A program made the position numbers and the translations under genes. Shown piece after piece: positions 8,958 to 16,386 of a DNA stretch of 64,000 bases. Location: positions 1-64,000 of the forward strand of contig CBIHOZ010000010.1 in NCBI GenBank assembly GCA_966211525.1, in the 5' to 3' direction. Every line of letters starts with the position of its first letter. Within the stretch, counting starts at the first letter, position 1. The notes beneath the pieces were generated by a model. The model was not told the origin of the DNA and ran no database searches. It worked only from the letters and a program-made list of their open reading frames with translations. The DNA comes from Ohtaekwangia sp966211525 (GTDB lineage: Bacteria > Bacteroidota > Bacteroidia > Cytophagales > Cyclobacteriaceae).

Positions 8958-9056
8958 TCATATATTCCACCCGTTATGAAAGTTATTCGTAATGGATATT
9001 CATATAAAAATCCCGATATTTATTTTAAGATTATTGTATAGCCAACAGCGAATAAC

Positions 9057-9215
9057 TCTCCGTGCACCTTTGTGCCTTCTCTGTGTCCTCTGTGTAATTG
9101 GATTTTAATTATATACTATAGGACAACAAATCCATTACACGAAGAACACAGAGAAGGCACGAAGCTTCACAAAGTTTCTACTAACGAATAACGTATAACT
9201 AATAACGGTTAACGC
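9057..9215. repeat. Long inverted repeat (CTCTGTGTCC module) plus TAACGG words
   Basis: The left arm 9057-9105 contains GTGCCTTCTCTGTGTCCTC and ends with TAATTGGATTTT. The right arm 9128-9177 contains AAATCCATTACACGAAG and AACACAGAGAAGGCACGAAG. The arms are strongly complementary around an AT-rich loop, and the transcript could form a hairpin of roughly 45 base pairs with mismatches. TAACGG-type words follow (GAATAACG, AATAACGGTTAACG, 9186-9214), ending 9 bases before the DUF418 start codon. No T run follows the right arm, so it is not a simple terminator. Confidence 0.8.
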
Positions 9216-9223
9216 CCAAAACC

Positions 9224-10549
9224 ATGACTATATCTACCCCAACCCAAACCGGAGCACCCGTAACTCAATCCGAACGGATTGTGGTGCTGGACAGCGTCCG
9301 CGGTATAGCTATACTTGGTATCTTGTTAATGAACATCGGACTCTTTGCATTGCCTGGCCCGGTGGGACATGATCCTTCCGTAATGAAAGAAACGGGACTC
9401 AACTATTACTGGTGGTATATAACGGCGATGATATTTGATGGCACACAACGAGCGTTGTTCTCGATGTTGTTTGGTGCCGGTATAATTCTTTTCATCGGGC
9501 GACAAGAGAACAGGAGTGAAGGCCTGCAACCTGCCGACTACTTTTTCAGACGACAACTCTGGCTGATCGCATTCTCCTTATTCGATGTTTTTATTTTACT
9601 CTGGAACGGAGATATACTTCTAGACTATGCCTGCTTTGGCATGATGCTCTTTACCTTTCGAAAATTGCAACCACGTACGCTTATTATAGCAGCATCGGTT
9701 TGTCTCGTGTTGATGCTTGCCCGTGAGAACCGCGACTTCTATCAACGTAAAAGTGTAATCGCGAAGGGCGAAGCAGTGGCCGCGATCGACACTACCAAAA
9801 CCAAATTAACAGAAGATCAGAAAGCCGAGCTGGAAGAAATGACTGGCTTTAAAAAGAGAACGACACCGGAAGGTAAACAGAAACGTGTTGAAGAAGCCAA
9901 GCGTGAAGTACTCGGAAGTTACGCAAGGGTATATGAATATCGCACCAACGACTATATCGATCATCTCGCCCGCTTTGTATTCCTGTACGGGTGGGATATA
10001 CTAATCTTCTTTTTCCTGGGAATGGCGTTTTACAAAAACGGTGTTCTTACCGGCAAAGCTTCGGTGAGTATATATGCGTGGATGGCTGTTCTCGGCTGGG
10101 CTGTCGGAATTCCGCTGGCGTATTTGCGAGTGCATGCGCTGATTGACTATAACTTTAATTTCTTTGAATATGTCAAGCATGTGCCGTTGCAATTTTACCA
10201 GCTCGACCGTGTAGCCCGGTCGTTGGGATTGCTGGGTACTATTATGCTGCTCTATAAATCCGGAGTGTTTAACTGGTTCTTCCGAATGCTGCAGCCGGTA
10301 GGACAAATGGCGTTGACAAACTATCTATCACAGTCCCTTATCTGTGGGTTACTTTTCAGCGGCTTTGCTTTTGGCTTGTACGGAAAACTGCAACGATACG
10401 AAGTATATAATGTCGTGCTCATCATTTGGGTGTTTCAAATTATATTCTGCAATATCTGGATGAGATTCTTTTTGTACGGACCGGTTGAATGGCTCTGGCG
10501 AAGCCTTACATACTGGAGGAAACAGCCTTTGGTAAAACAATTAAATTAG
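9224..10549 (+). CDS. DUF418-family integral membrane protein
   Basis: The 441-residue protein begins with SERIVVLDSVRGIAILGILLMNI, the classic opening of the DUF418/YeiB-like family, and ends with a GPVEWLWRSLTYWRKQPL segment that is the conserved DUF418 C-terminus. About eight to ten hydrophobic segments are visible (e.g. 24-44, 113-130, 245-262, 335-355, 380-400). A hydrophilic loop at about residues 180-230 is charged. The function of the family is unknown; it is related to acyltransferase-type multi-pass proteins. It probably shares a transcript with the Nudix gene just downstream, whose reading frame opens 10 bases after this stop. Confidence 0.87.
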   Translation: MTISTPTQTGAPVTQSERIVVLDSVRGIAILGILLMNIGLFALPGPVGHDPSVMKETGLNYYWWYITAMIFDGTQRALFSMLFGAGIILFIGRQENRSEGLQPADYFFRRQLWLIAFSLFDVFILLWNGDILLDYACFGMMLFTFRKLQPRTLIIAASVCLVLMLARENRDFYQRKSVIAKGEAVAAIDTTKTKLTEDQKAELEEMTGFKKRTTPEGKQKRVEEAKREVLGSYARVYEYRTNDYIDHLARFVFLYGWDILIFFFLGMAFYKNGVLTGKASVSIYAWMAVLGWAVGIPLAYLRVHALIDYNFNFFEYVKHVPLQFYQLDRVARSLGLLGTIMLLYKSGVFNWFFRMLQPVGQMALTNYLSQSLICGLLFSGFAFGLYGKLQRYEVYNVVLIIWVFQIIFCNIWMRFFLYGPVEWLWRSLTYWRKQPLVKQLN

Positions 10550-10558
10550 CATGTTACA

Positions 10559-11278
10559 TTGGACTCACGTCAATTATATACTGCTGCATCGCACTTAAGT
10601 TCTGTTGTTACATGGGACAACGATTGGATTCATTTTGGAACAGGCAAGGAAGTAAAGATTGATCTGGTTATCCGGATTGTTAATGAATTTCTCGCAGGTG
10701 ATACTATAAATTTCATATACGAGCACACGAATTCCCAAGCCAATAGTCGAATCGAGATTCTGAATGTAATTACTCCACATTTAGGCGTTCACGATTTTGA
10801 GTTGTGGAATATAACTTTAGACCGCGTAATCAAATTCAGCAGGATCGGAGTATTATTGCGGGGTGAAAAGAAAGGGAATCTGAAAATGAAAGTTAAGATC
10901 GGTGTAGGCGTAATTATATACAGATCAGGTAACGTATTGATTGGACAACGCGTGGGAAGTCATGGTGCCAATACATGGTCGTTTCCGGGAGGACACCTGG
11001 AAGAAGGAGAGTCATCTGAAACAACCGCCCGAAGAGAACTACAGGAAGAAACCGGTCTCAAAGTAAATATACTCTCACCGGCAGGATTCACCTTCGATCA
11101 CTTTGAAGAAAACAACACCAGCTATATTACGCTGTTCTACAAAGGTGAATGGGTAGCCGGAACGCCTGAGATCCTCGAAAAAGACAAATGCCTGGAATGG
11201 CGCTGGGCTGATCCGCATGATCTTCCGAAACCGCTCTTCAAACCGGTTGAAAGTTTACTGAAGCAAGGGAGTATATAG
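10559..11278 (+). CDS. Nudix hydrolase with extra N-terminal region
   Basis: The C-terminal 130 residues (from ATG 10886) form a complete Nudix domain: IGVGVIIYRSGNVLIGQR, then a perfect Nudix box, G(HLEEG)E..RRELQEETGL, and an ending typical of MutT-like pyrophosphohydrolases (CLEWRWADPHDLPKPLF). The same frame is open upstream to TTG 10559, adding about 109 residues (HFGTGKEVKIDLVIRIVNEF, YEHTNSQANSRIEILN) of unrecognised but protein-like sequence with beta-strand character. No ATG or GTG exists in that part, so TTG is the only usual start. Either a fused unknown domain or a separate decayed gene reads into the Nudix gene. The substrate is unknown. Confidence 0.78.
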   Translation: MDSRQLYTAASHLSSVVTWDNDWIHFGTGKEVKIDLVIRIVNEFLAGDTINFIYEHTNSQANSRIEILNVITPHLGVHDFELWNITLDRVIKFSRIGVLLRGEKKGNLKMKVKIGVGVIIYRSGNVLIGQRVGSHGANTWSFPGGHLEEGESSETTARRELQEETGLKVNILSPAGFTFDHFEENNTSYITLFYKGEWVAGTPEILEKDKCLEWRWADPHDLPKPLFKPVESLLKQGSI

Positions 11279-11284
11279 TATATA

Positions 11285-13129
11285 TTACAATCCATCATCC
11301 ATCACTATATCTCTATTTCGTTGATCGTCAAACTGACGATCGAGGGCCAGGGCCGCGCTGATAAGTCCTAAATGTGTAAAGGCCTGCGGAAAATTGCCCA
11401 GGTGTTCTCCCTGCATCCCCAGCATCTCGGCATATAGCCCCAGGTGATTGGCGTAGCCTAACATTTTCTCAAAGAACAAACGGGCTTTATTGAGTTGTCC
11501 TGCTTTCGAGAGACACTCTACATACCAGAAGGTGCACATTGAAAATGTACCTTCACCACCTTTCAGACCATCCAGTTTTTCATTGTTGCGATAGCGGTAT
11601 ACCAGCGAGTCGGAGACGAGTTCGTCTTCAATTCGCTTTAATGTTGAGAGCCACTTTGGATCCTTCGGTCCTATAAACCGAACAATCGGCATCAGCAATG
11701 TAGCAGCATCTACCGTGTCGGCTCCTTTATACTGTACAAACGCCTGGAGATCTTTATTCCAGAAGTCATTGTGGATGGATATAAATATCTTATCACGCTC
11801 CTGCCGCCACTCCGGCGGATAAGGATAAGAATGAGACTCTGCAATTTTTATAGCACGATCCAGTGCAACCCAACAGAGTAAGCGTGAATAGAGAAATTCT
11901 TTTTTACCACCGCGCACTTCCCATATACCTTGATCGGGCGTTTGCCAATGTTCGCATACCCAGTTTACCTGCTGTGTTATGTTGAGCCAGAAATCGTATG
12001 AGATCGATTCACCATGTTTATCATATAGGTATACCGCATCGAGTAATTCCCCATAGATGTCCAGTTGCACCTGGTCGTATGCGCCATTTCCAATACGAAC
12101 CGGCGATGATTTTTTATACCCTTCCAGGTTATGGAGCTCTACTTCGAATAAGTCTTTTCTTCCATCAATGCCATACATCAATCGCAGACTGCCGGCATCA
12201 CCAATATCATTACAACGTTTTTCAACCCAGCCCATGAATTCGCGTGCTTCTTTCTTATACCCGAGTTTCAGCAAGGTGTATATGGTGAACGAGGCATCGC
12301 GGATCCATGTATAGCGATAGTCCCAATTGCGGATACCGCCAACTTCTTCCGGCAGTCCGAACGTAGGCGATGCCACAATAGAGCCATAGCGTTGTGAAGT
12401 CATCAGTTTCAGAACCAGTGCAGACCGGTTCACAACTTCCATCCATCGTCCTTTATACAGACTTCTGCTGGACCAGTCTTTCCAGAAATTAATGGTAGCG
12501 TAGAGACTATCTTCTGCGAATTTACTGAGATCGATGTCCTTTCCGTCTTTAGACGCAGCATACTCAAGCATAAAGGTAACTTTGTCGCCAGTGCCTAACG
12601 AGAATTCTGCGAACACATCGCCATCGTTAATCTGTAGCGGTATAGTAGACCGGAGGCGAAGTATAGCGGTCTCATGTTCATCTATAAAAATAACTTCGTT
12701 GTCATTTACGCGTTCAATAGTATAGCCCGTGCGCGCATAGTCAAGCCGTGGAAAGCACTCCATCATCAATGAAATCTGTCCGTGGACACAAGTTGCTGTA
12801 CGAATAAGTTCTTTTCCGGTTGATATAGTTTCCACCGGCATAAAGTCAGTAATCTCTGCTATACCTTCTTTACTCAGAAATCGCGTAAGTAAAACGTTGG
12901 TGTCAGGTAAATACAGTTGCTTGGGTTTTACAGACGTTGTTGTCTGCGGTGCTATCCTGAAGAAGCCACCTTTGGATTTATCGAGAAGAGCAGCAAAGAT
13001 GGTGGGCGAATCAAAATCAGGAAAGCACATGAAATCGATAGAACCATTGAGCCCGACCAGGGCTATTGTGTTAAGATCACCGATGACTCCATAATTTTCA
13101 ATCGGCTGATACGTGTCCACTCTTTTCAT
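11285..13129 (-). CDS. GH15-family glucoamylase/trehalase-like hydrolase
   Basis: The 614-residue cytoplasmic protein (no signal peptide) has the two-domain structure of bacterial GH15 enzymes. The N-terminal beta domain begins YQPIENYGVIGDLNTIALVG, and the (alpha/alpha)6 domain starts at about residue 250 with GGIRNWDYRYTWIRDASFT. The likely acid is the Glu of QGIWEVRGG, and the likely base is in the late segment FSMCTFWYVECL. Members hydrolyse glucoamylase-type substrates or trehalose; the sequence alone does not decide. It is transcribed convergently with the Nudix gene (6-base gap) and divergently from the channel gene. Confidence 0.9.
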   Translation of the reverse strand: MKRVDTYQPIENYGVIGDLNTIALVGLNGSIDFMCFPDFDSPTIFAALLDKSKGGFFRIAPQTTTSVKPKQLYLPDTNVLLTRFLSKEGIAEITDFMPVETISTGKELIRTATCVHGQISLMMECFPRLDYARTGYTIERVNDNEVIFIDEHETAILRLRSTIPLQINDGDVFAEFSLGTGDKVTFMLEYAASKDGKDIDLSKFAEDSLYATINFWKDWSSRSLYKGRWMEVVNRSALVLKLMTSQRYGSIVASPTFGLPEEVGGIRNWDYRYTWIRDASFTIYTLLKLGYKKEAREFMGWVEKRCNDIGDAGSLRLMYGIDGRKDLFEVELHNLEGYKKSSPVRIGNGAYDQVQLDIYGELLDAVYLYDKHGESISYDFWLNITQQVNWVCEHWQTPDQGIWEVRGGKKEFLYSRLLCWVALDRAIKIAESHSYPYPPEWRQERDKIFISIHNDFWNKDLQAFVQYKGADTVDAATLLMPIVRFIGPKDPKWLSTLKRIEDELVSDSLVYRYRNNEKLDGLKGGEGTFSMCTFWYVECLSKAGQLNKARLFFEKMLGYANHLGLYAEMLGMQGEHLGNFPQAFTHLGLISAALALDRQFDDQRNRDIVMDDGL

Positions 13130-13259
13130 CCAATCAGAATCAGTAATCGGTAACTTCTCTAAAGGATTGTGCCAGAAGTGCCAATCTATAGATTTACGGT
13201 CGTTACTATATATAGACTGTCGTTAATGAAGCCGGGCATGATTTTTAAAAATTCACAAC

Positions 13260-14042
13260 GTGAGCAATGTTAACACAGCGCGAAGACAATTATTGAAACG
13301 GATCGAGCAGTTATTCGAAGGTCCGTTAGTTGTACTTGGGTTTCTCTGGTTGCTGTTCCTCATCATTGAGTTAGTCTATCAGTCCAATCCGCTTCTCGAT
13401 ACACTAAGCACCGTTATCTGGATTATTTTTATTGTTGATTTTGTGATCAAGTATATACTTGCTCCGGGCAAGATTGACTTTCTCAAAAAGAATATACTTA
13501 ATATCATATCACTGGCGGTGCCGGCATTTCGTGTACTGCGCGTGTTCCGGTTTATCAAGCTGATACGTTTTTCACGAAGCCTGCGACTGGTAAAAGTACT
13601 GGGAAGTTTGAATCGCGGTATTAAAGCACTCTCTGCTACGATGAAGCGCAGAGCGTTCGGCTATGTACTGCTGTTGACGCTAATTGTAATTTTTGCGGGT
13701 GCTGCCGGTATGTATGCATTTGAAAAAGACAATCCACACGGTCTCACCGATTACGGCACTGCGTTGTGGTGGACAACCATGATTATGACTACACTGGGTT
13801 CCGAGTACTGGCCCCAAACAACAGAAGGCCGCCTGCTTTGTATAGTATTGTCGTTGTTTGCGTTTGCTGTCTTCGGCTATATCACTGCTACCATTGCTAC
13901 TTTTTTTATAGGACGCGATGCAGAGGACAAGCACGGAGAAATTTCAGGAAGTGCGCAGATTGAAGAGCTTCGGAAAGAGATATTGTATCTGCGAAAGCTG
14001 ATAGAAGAAAATAAACAGAGACCTCCGGATGCAGAAGGCTAA
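13260..14042 (+). CDS. Voltage-gated-like potassium channel, atypical filter
   Basis: The 260-residue protein starts at GTG 13260; no ATG is available in frame before residue 128. It shows six membrane segments: S1 about 22-40, S2 about 47-67, S3 about 79-90, an S4 with regularly spaced positive charges at 91-114 (R91, R94, R97, K100, R103, R106, R109), S5 about 132-153 and S6 about 190-215. The pore helix WWTTMIMTT is followed by LGSEYWPQT instead of the TVGYG-type filter, so ion selectivity may be altered. A coiled-coil tail (IEELRKEILYLRKLIEEN, 234-251) probably drives tetramerisation. It matches the bacterial Kv-like ion transporter family. Confidence 0.88.
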   Translation: MSNVNTARRQLLKRIEQLFEGPLVVLGFLWLLFLIIELVYQSNPLLDTLSTVIWIIFIVDFVIKYILAPGKIDFLKKNILNIISLAVPAFRVLRVFRFIKLIRFSRSLRLVKVLGSLNRGIKALSATMKRRAFGYVLLLTLIVIFAGAAGMYAFEKDNPHGLTDYGTALWWTTMIMTTLGSEYWPQTTEGRLLCIVLSLFAFAVFGYITATIATFFIGRDAEDKHGEISGSAQIEELRKEILYLRKLIEENKQRPPDAEG

Positions 14043-14221
14043 ATAATTTTTAATGATCCATCATTTTGTTTTTAGTTTGAATTTCAGTTTTGCAATGGAT
14101 TGAGTGTATGATTTTAGTATGCATTTGGTCGATAAACTATATAAAGCTTACCGAAAGTATTTTTTCATTTCACTCTTTTCATTAAGTTTAGATTAACAAA
14201 AGGTTATCCCCACCTAAACTG

Positions 14222-14800
14222 ATGAAAATGCAGGAACACGCAGATATCAGAAACCTTTTACTCCGCATCTCGCAAAGCGATCAACTTGCTTTTCGTATAC
14301 TCTTCCGCGCATACTCCAGTCGTGTATATGGTTTTGCACTCAAGCTTACACGCAATGCTATAACGGCCGAAGAGATCGTTCAGGATATATTTATGAAACT
14401 ATGGATCAACCGCGAGGCAGCCGGCACCATTGAACAATTCTCGGCTTACCTGTTTACCATTACACGCAATCATACTTTCAATGTATTAAAGAAAGTAGCG
14501 ATCGAAGCCACCGCTAAAAATCACCTGAGCAAAGAATTATCCGAAGCACATCGTGATACTGAAGAAGCTATACTGTACCGCGAATCACAACGCATCCTCA
14601 ATGAAGTAATCAGCAACCTGCCCCCTCAACAAAAACTAGTATATAGCCTCTGTCACAACGAAGGACTAAAATACGAAGAGGTAGCCCAACGCCTCAACAT
14701 ATCACGCCTCACCGTAAAAACACACATGCAGCAAGCGTTACGCACCATTCGGTCACACTTTTTGAGTGTGGGCGCAGTTTTAACATGGCTGCTGAATTGA
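14222..14800 (+). CDS. ECF (RpoE-type) RNA polymerase sigma factor
   Basis: The 192-residue protein has sigma region 2 at about 15-80 (FRAYSSRVYGFALKL, EEIVQDIFMKLW) and region 4 at about 125-180 (LPPQQKLVYSLCHNEG, YEEVAQRLNISRLTVKTHMQ). It is a FecI-like ECF factor of the type paired with FecR and SusC in Bacteroidota. FecR follows after 385 bases and SusC next, so it most likely directs transcription of the SusCD genes when released by the FecR protein. The 180 bases upstream are AT-rich and probably hold its promoter. Confidence 0.92.
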   Translation: MKMQEHADIRNLLLRISQSDQLAFRILFRAYSSRVYGFALKLTRNAITAEEIVQDIFMKLWINREAAGTIEQFSAYLFTITRNHTFNVLKKVAIEATAKNHLSKELSEAHRDTEEAILYRESQRILNEVISNLPPQQKLVYSLCHNEGLKYEEVAQRLNISRLTVKTHMQQALRTIRSHFLSVGAVLTWLLN

Positions 14801-15185
14801 ACGCAAGCGGTGGGGGAAGCTGCTAGCTTCTAGCTGCCAGTTGCTGGTAGATTTCGTTAATGAAAGGTATATCTCTTCTAGTAGCTGCAGGCCTCTGGCT
14901 GCCAGCTTCTGGTGGATTTCGTTAGTGAAAAGTATATCTCTTCTTGGCAGAACAAATTTTTAGCTTTAACGTCTCGCAGCTCAAAGCTCGTGACTCGCAG
15001 CCGAGTCAGCGATTTCGTTTATTATAAATATATATTCGAAACACGAAAATCTCCCAGCAGCTTGTAACCAGCAGCCCTTCCTCTCACTTCCTCGCAGCTC
15101 ACAGCTCAAAACTCGCAGCTAAATTTTTCTTCTCTGCTACTACTCCTTTCCTCTCCGTGGATTGTCTTCCTATAAAACGCAAGCT
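14801..15185. repeat. Repeat-rich gap between sigma factor and FecR
   Basis: No gene is seen. A unit of about 52 bases beginning TCTAGCTGCCAGTTGCTGG (14829-14880) is repeated after 65 bases (14894-14945, TCTGGCTGCCAGCTTCTGG), both ending in GTATATCTCTTCT. A second word type, CTCGCAGCTCAAAGCTC...CTCGCAGC, is at 14973-15003 and again at 15091-15120. A reversed AGCTGC-type word (CCCAGCAGCTTGTAACCAGC) is at 15052-15071. The module separates the sigma gene from its anti-sigma gene, an unusually long gap for such a pair. Any fecR promoter would have to lie within or just after these repeats. Confidence 0.75.
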
Positions 15186-16190
15186 ATGGACAGTGCCCGC
15201 TTGACTTATCTTTTTCACCGGTATATAAATCAAACCTGTACGGAGGCAGAGCGTATTGAATTTTTGAAGATGATCAATGAACCTGATTATGAAGTGCAGG
15301 TAAAAGATCTGATGAAGAGTTTGTGGAATACGGCTGATGAGACAGAACGAATGTCGTTTGCGCGAACGGAGAAAATTTTAGCAGATATACTTGGTGATGA
15401 AGAGGAAGAGATGGTTAAACATTCATCTGCATCTTCACGCTGGGGTAAAGCCGTTGCGTTGGCAGCGTGTATATTGGTGGGTATAGCTGGGGTTGGGTAT
15501 TATATAATGTCACCACGGGTTGAACGTGAACGTGTAGCCGAGTTACCCGCGAAGGTAGAAACGCACCAGATCCTGAAGCTGCCCGATGGAAGTGTTGTGG
15601 TATTGAATGCGGGAAGCTCGCTCGAATTTCCGGAGACTTTTAAAGGAAAAAAAAGTCGTGAAGTAACATTGAGAGGTGAAGGATACTTCGATATCAAGCA
15701 CGATGCTTCGTCTCCTTTTATAGTATATACCGGTAAGCTGCGAACTACGGTATTGGGAACAGCTTTTAATATCAAGGCATATCCCAACGATAATGATATC
15801 ACGGTAACGGTAACACGCGGTAAAGTAAAAGTCAGTGATGATAAAAAAGTGATCGGTATCATTACACCGGATCAGCAGATAAAATTCAGCAAGCAGCAGG
15901 AAGCTTCACAGCAGCAGCAGGTGGACAGTAAAGAAGTAGTATCGTGGTCTGACCGGGATATATTCTTTGACGATGCAACACTGGCCGATGTAGCAAAGCA
16001 GCTGGAGCAGCGTTTCAATGTTGCTATTGTTTTTGATAACAATACTATAAAAGATTGTCGCTTTACAGCAACGTTTGTGAGTGGCGAAGATCTCAACCAG
16101 ATATTAACCGTGATCTGTGAATTCAACGGTTCACATTTCAACCGTGATGCAACGGACACGATTCACATCAGTGGAGGTGCCGGATGCTGA
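15186..16190 (+). CDS. FecR-family anti-sigma factor
   Basis: ATG 15186 is preferred to TTG 15162; it gives 334 residues. The cytoplasmic N-terminal domain (LTYLFHRYINQTCTEAERIE) would hold the sigma factor. A single membrane helix follows (about residues 87-107, AVALAACILVGIAGVGYYI), then a periplasmic FecR domain (HQILKLPDGSVVVLNAGSSL, TVLGTAFNIKAYP, VTRGKVKV) and a C-terminal DUF4974/STN-like part (LADVAKQLEQRFNVAIVF). It transmits ligand binding at SusC to the ECF factor. The STN domain on the next gene's SusC is the expected partner. Confidence 0.92.
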   Translation: MDSARLTYLFHRYINQTCTEAERIEFLKMINEPDYEVQVKDLMKSLWNTADETERMSFARTEKILADILGDEEEEMVKHSSASSRWGKAVALAACILVGIAGVGYYIMSPRVERERVAELPAKVETHQILKLPDGSVVVLNAGSSLEFPETFKGKKSREVTLRGEGYFDIKHDASSPFIVYTGKLRTTVLGTAFNIKAYPNDNDITVTVTRGKVKVSDDKKVIGIITPDQQIKFSKQQEASQQQQVDSKEVVSWSDRDIFFDDATLADVAKQLEQRFNVAIVFDNNTIKDCRFTATFVSGEDLNQILTVICEFNGSHFNRDATDTIHISGGAGC

Positions 16191-16236
16191 AGATATATTT
16201 ATTTAACCTAAACAATTAACCTAAACTCAAAGCTGC

Positions 16237-16352
16237 ATGAAAAAACTATACGCTGAGACCTGAAGCATCCCGAAGACTCCCTGCCCAGGGCAGGGAGCGC
16301 TTCAGAAAGCTCCTGCTGCGCGACTGGCATCGCGACAACAGGTGTGTTTTAA
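16237..16352 (+). promoter_or_regulatory. Structured SusC leader with hidden short open frame
   Basis: Upstream of susC two hairpins lie in tandem. The first has arms CTCCCTGCCC (16277-16286) and GGGCAGGGAG (16288-16297) around one A, with outer arms CTGAAGC (16260-16266) and GCTTCAG (16299-16305). The second pairs CCTGCTGCGCGA (16312-16323) with TCGCGACAACAGG (16330-16342). ATG 16237 opens an 8-codon frame, MKKLYAET, ending at TGA 16261. One base out of phase, 16260-16349 is open for 30 codons, beginning LKHPEDSLPR and ending GIATTGVF before TAA 16350. Adding one base after codon 7 would join both into one leader of about 38 residues. I have the impression of meeting similar peptide strings at annotated N-termini of SusC-like proteins; this is unverified. 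Confidence 0.65.
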
Positions 16353-16386
16353 ATAATTCCTCAATCACTTAAAACATATCAAAAAT

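Noticed and set aside
15162..15185. TTG start for FecR
   Set aside because: The ATG at 15186 lies eight codons later and gives a standard FecR N-terminus; the TTG part adds nothing recognisable.
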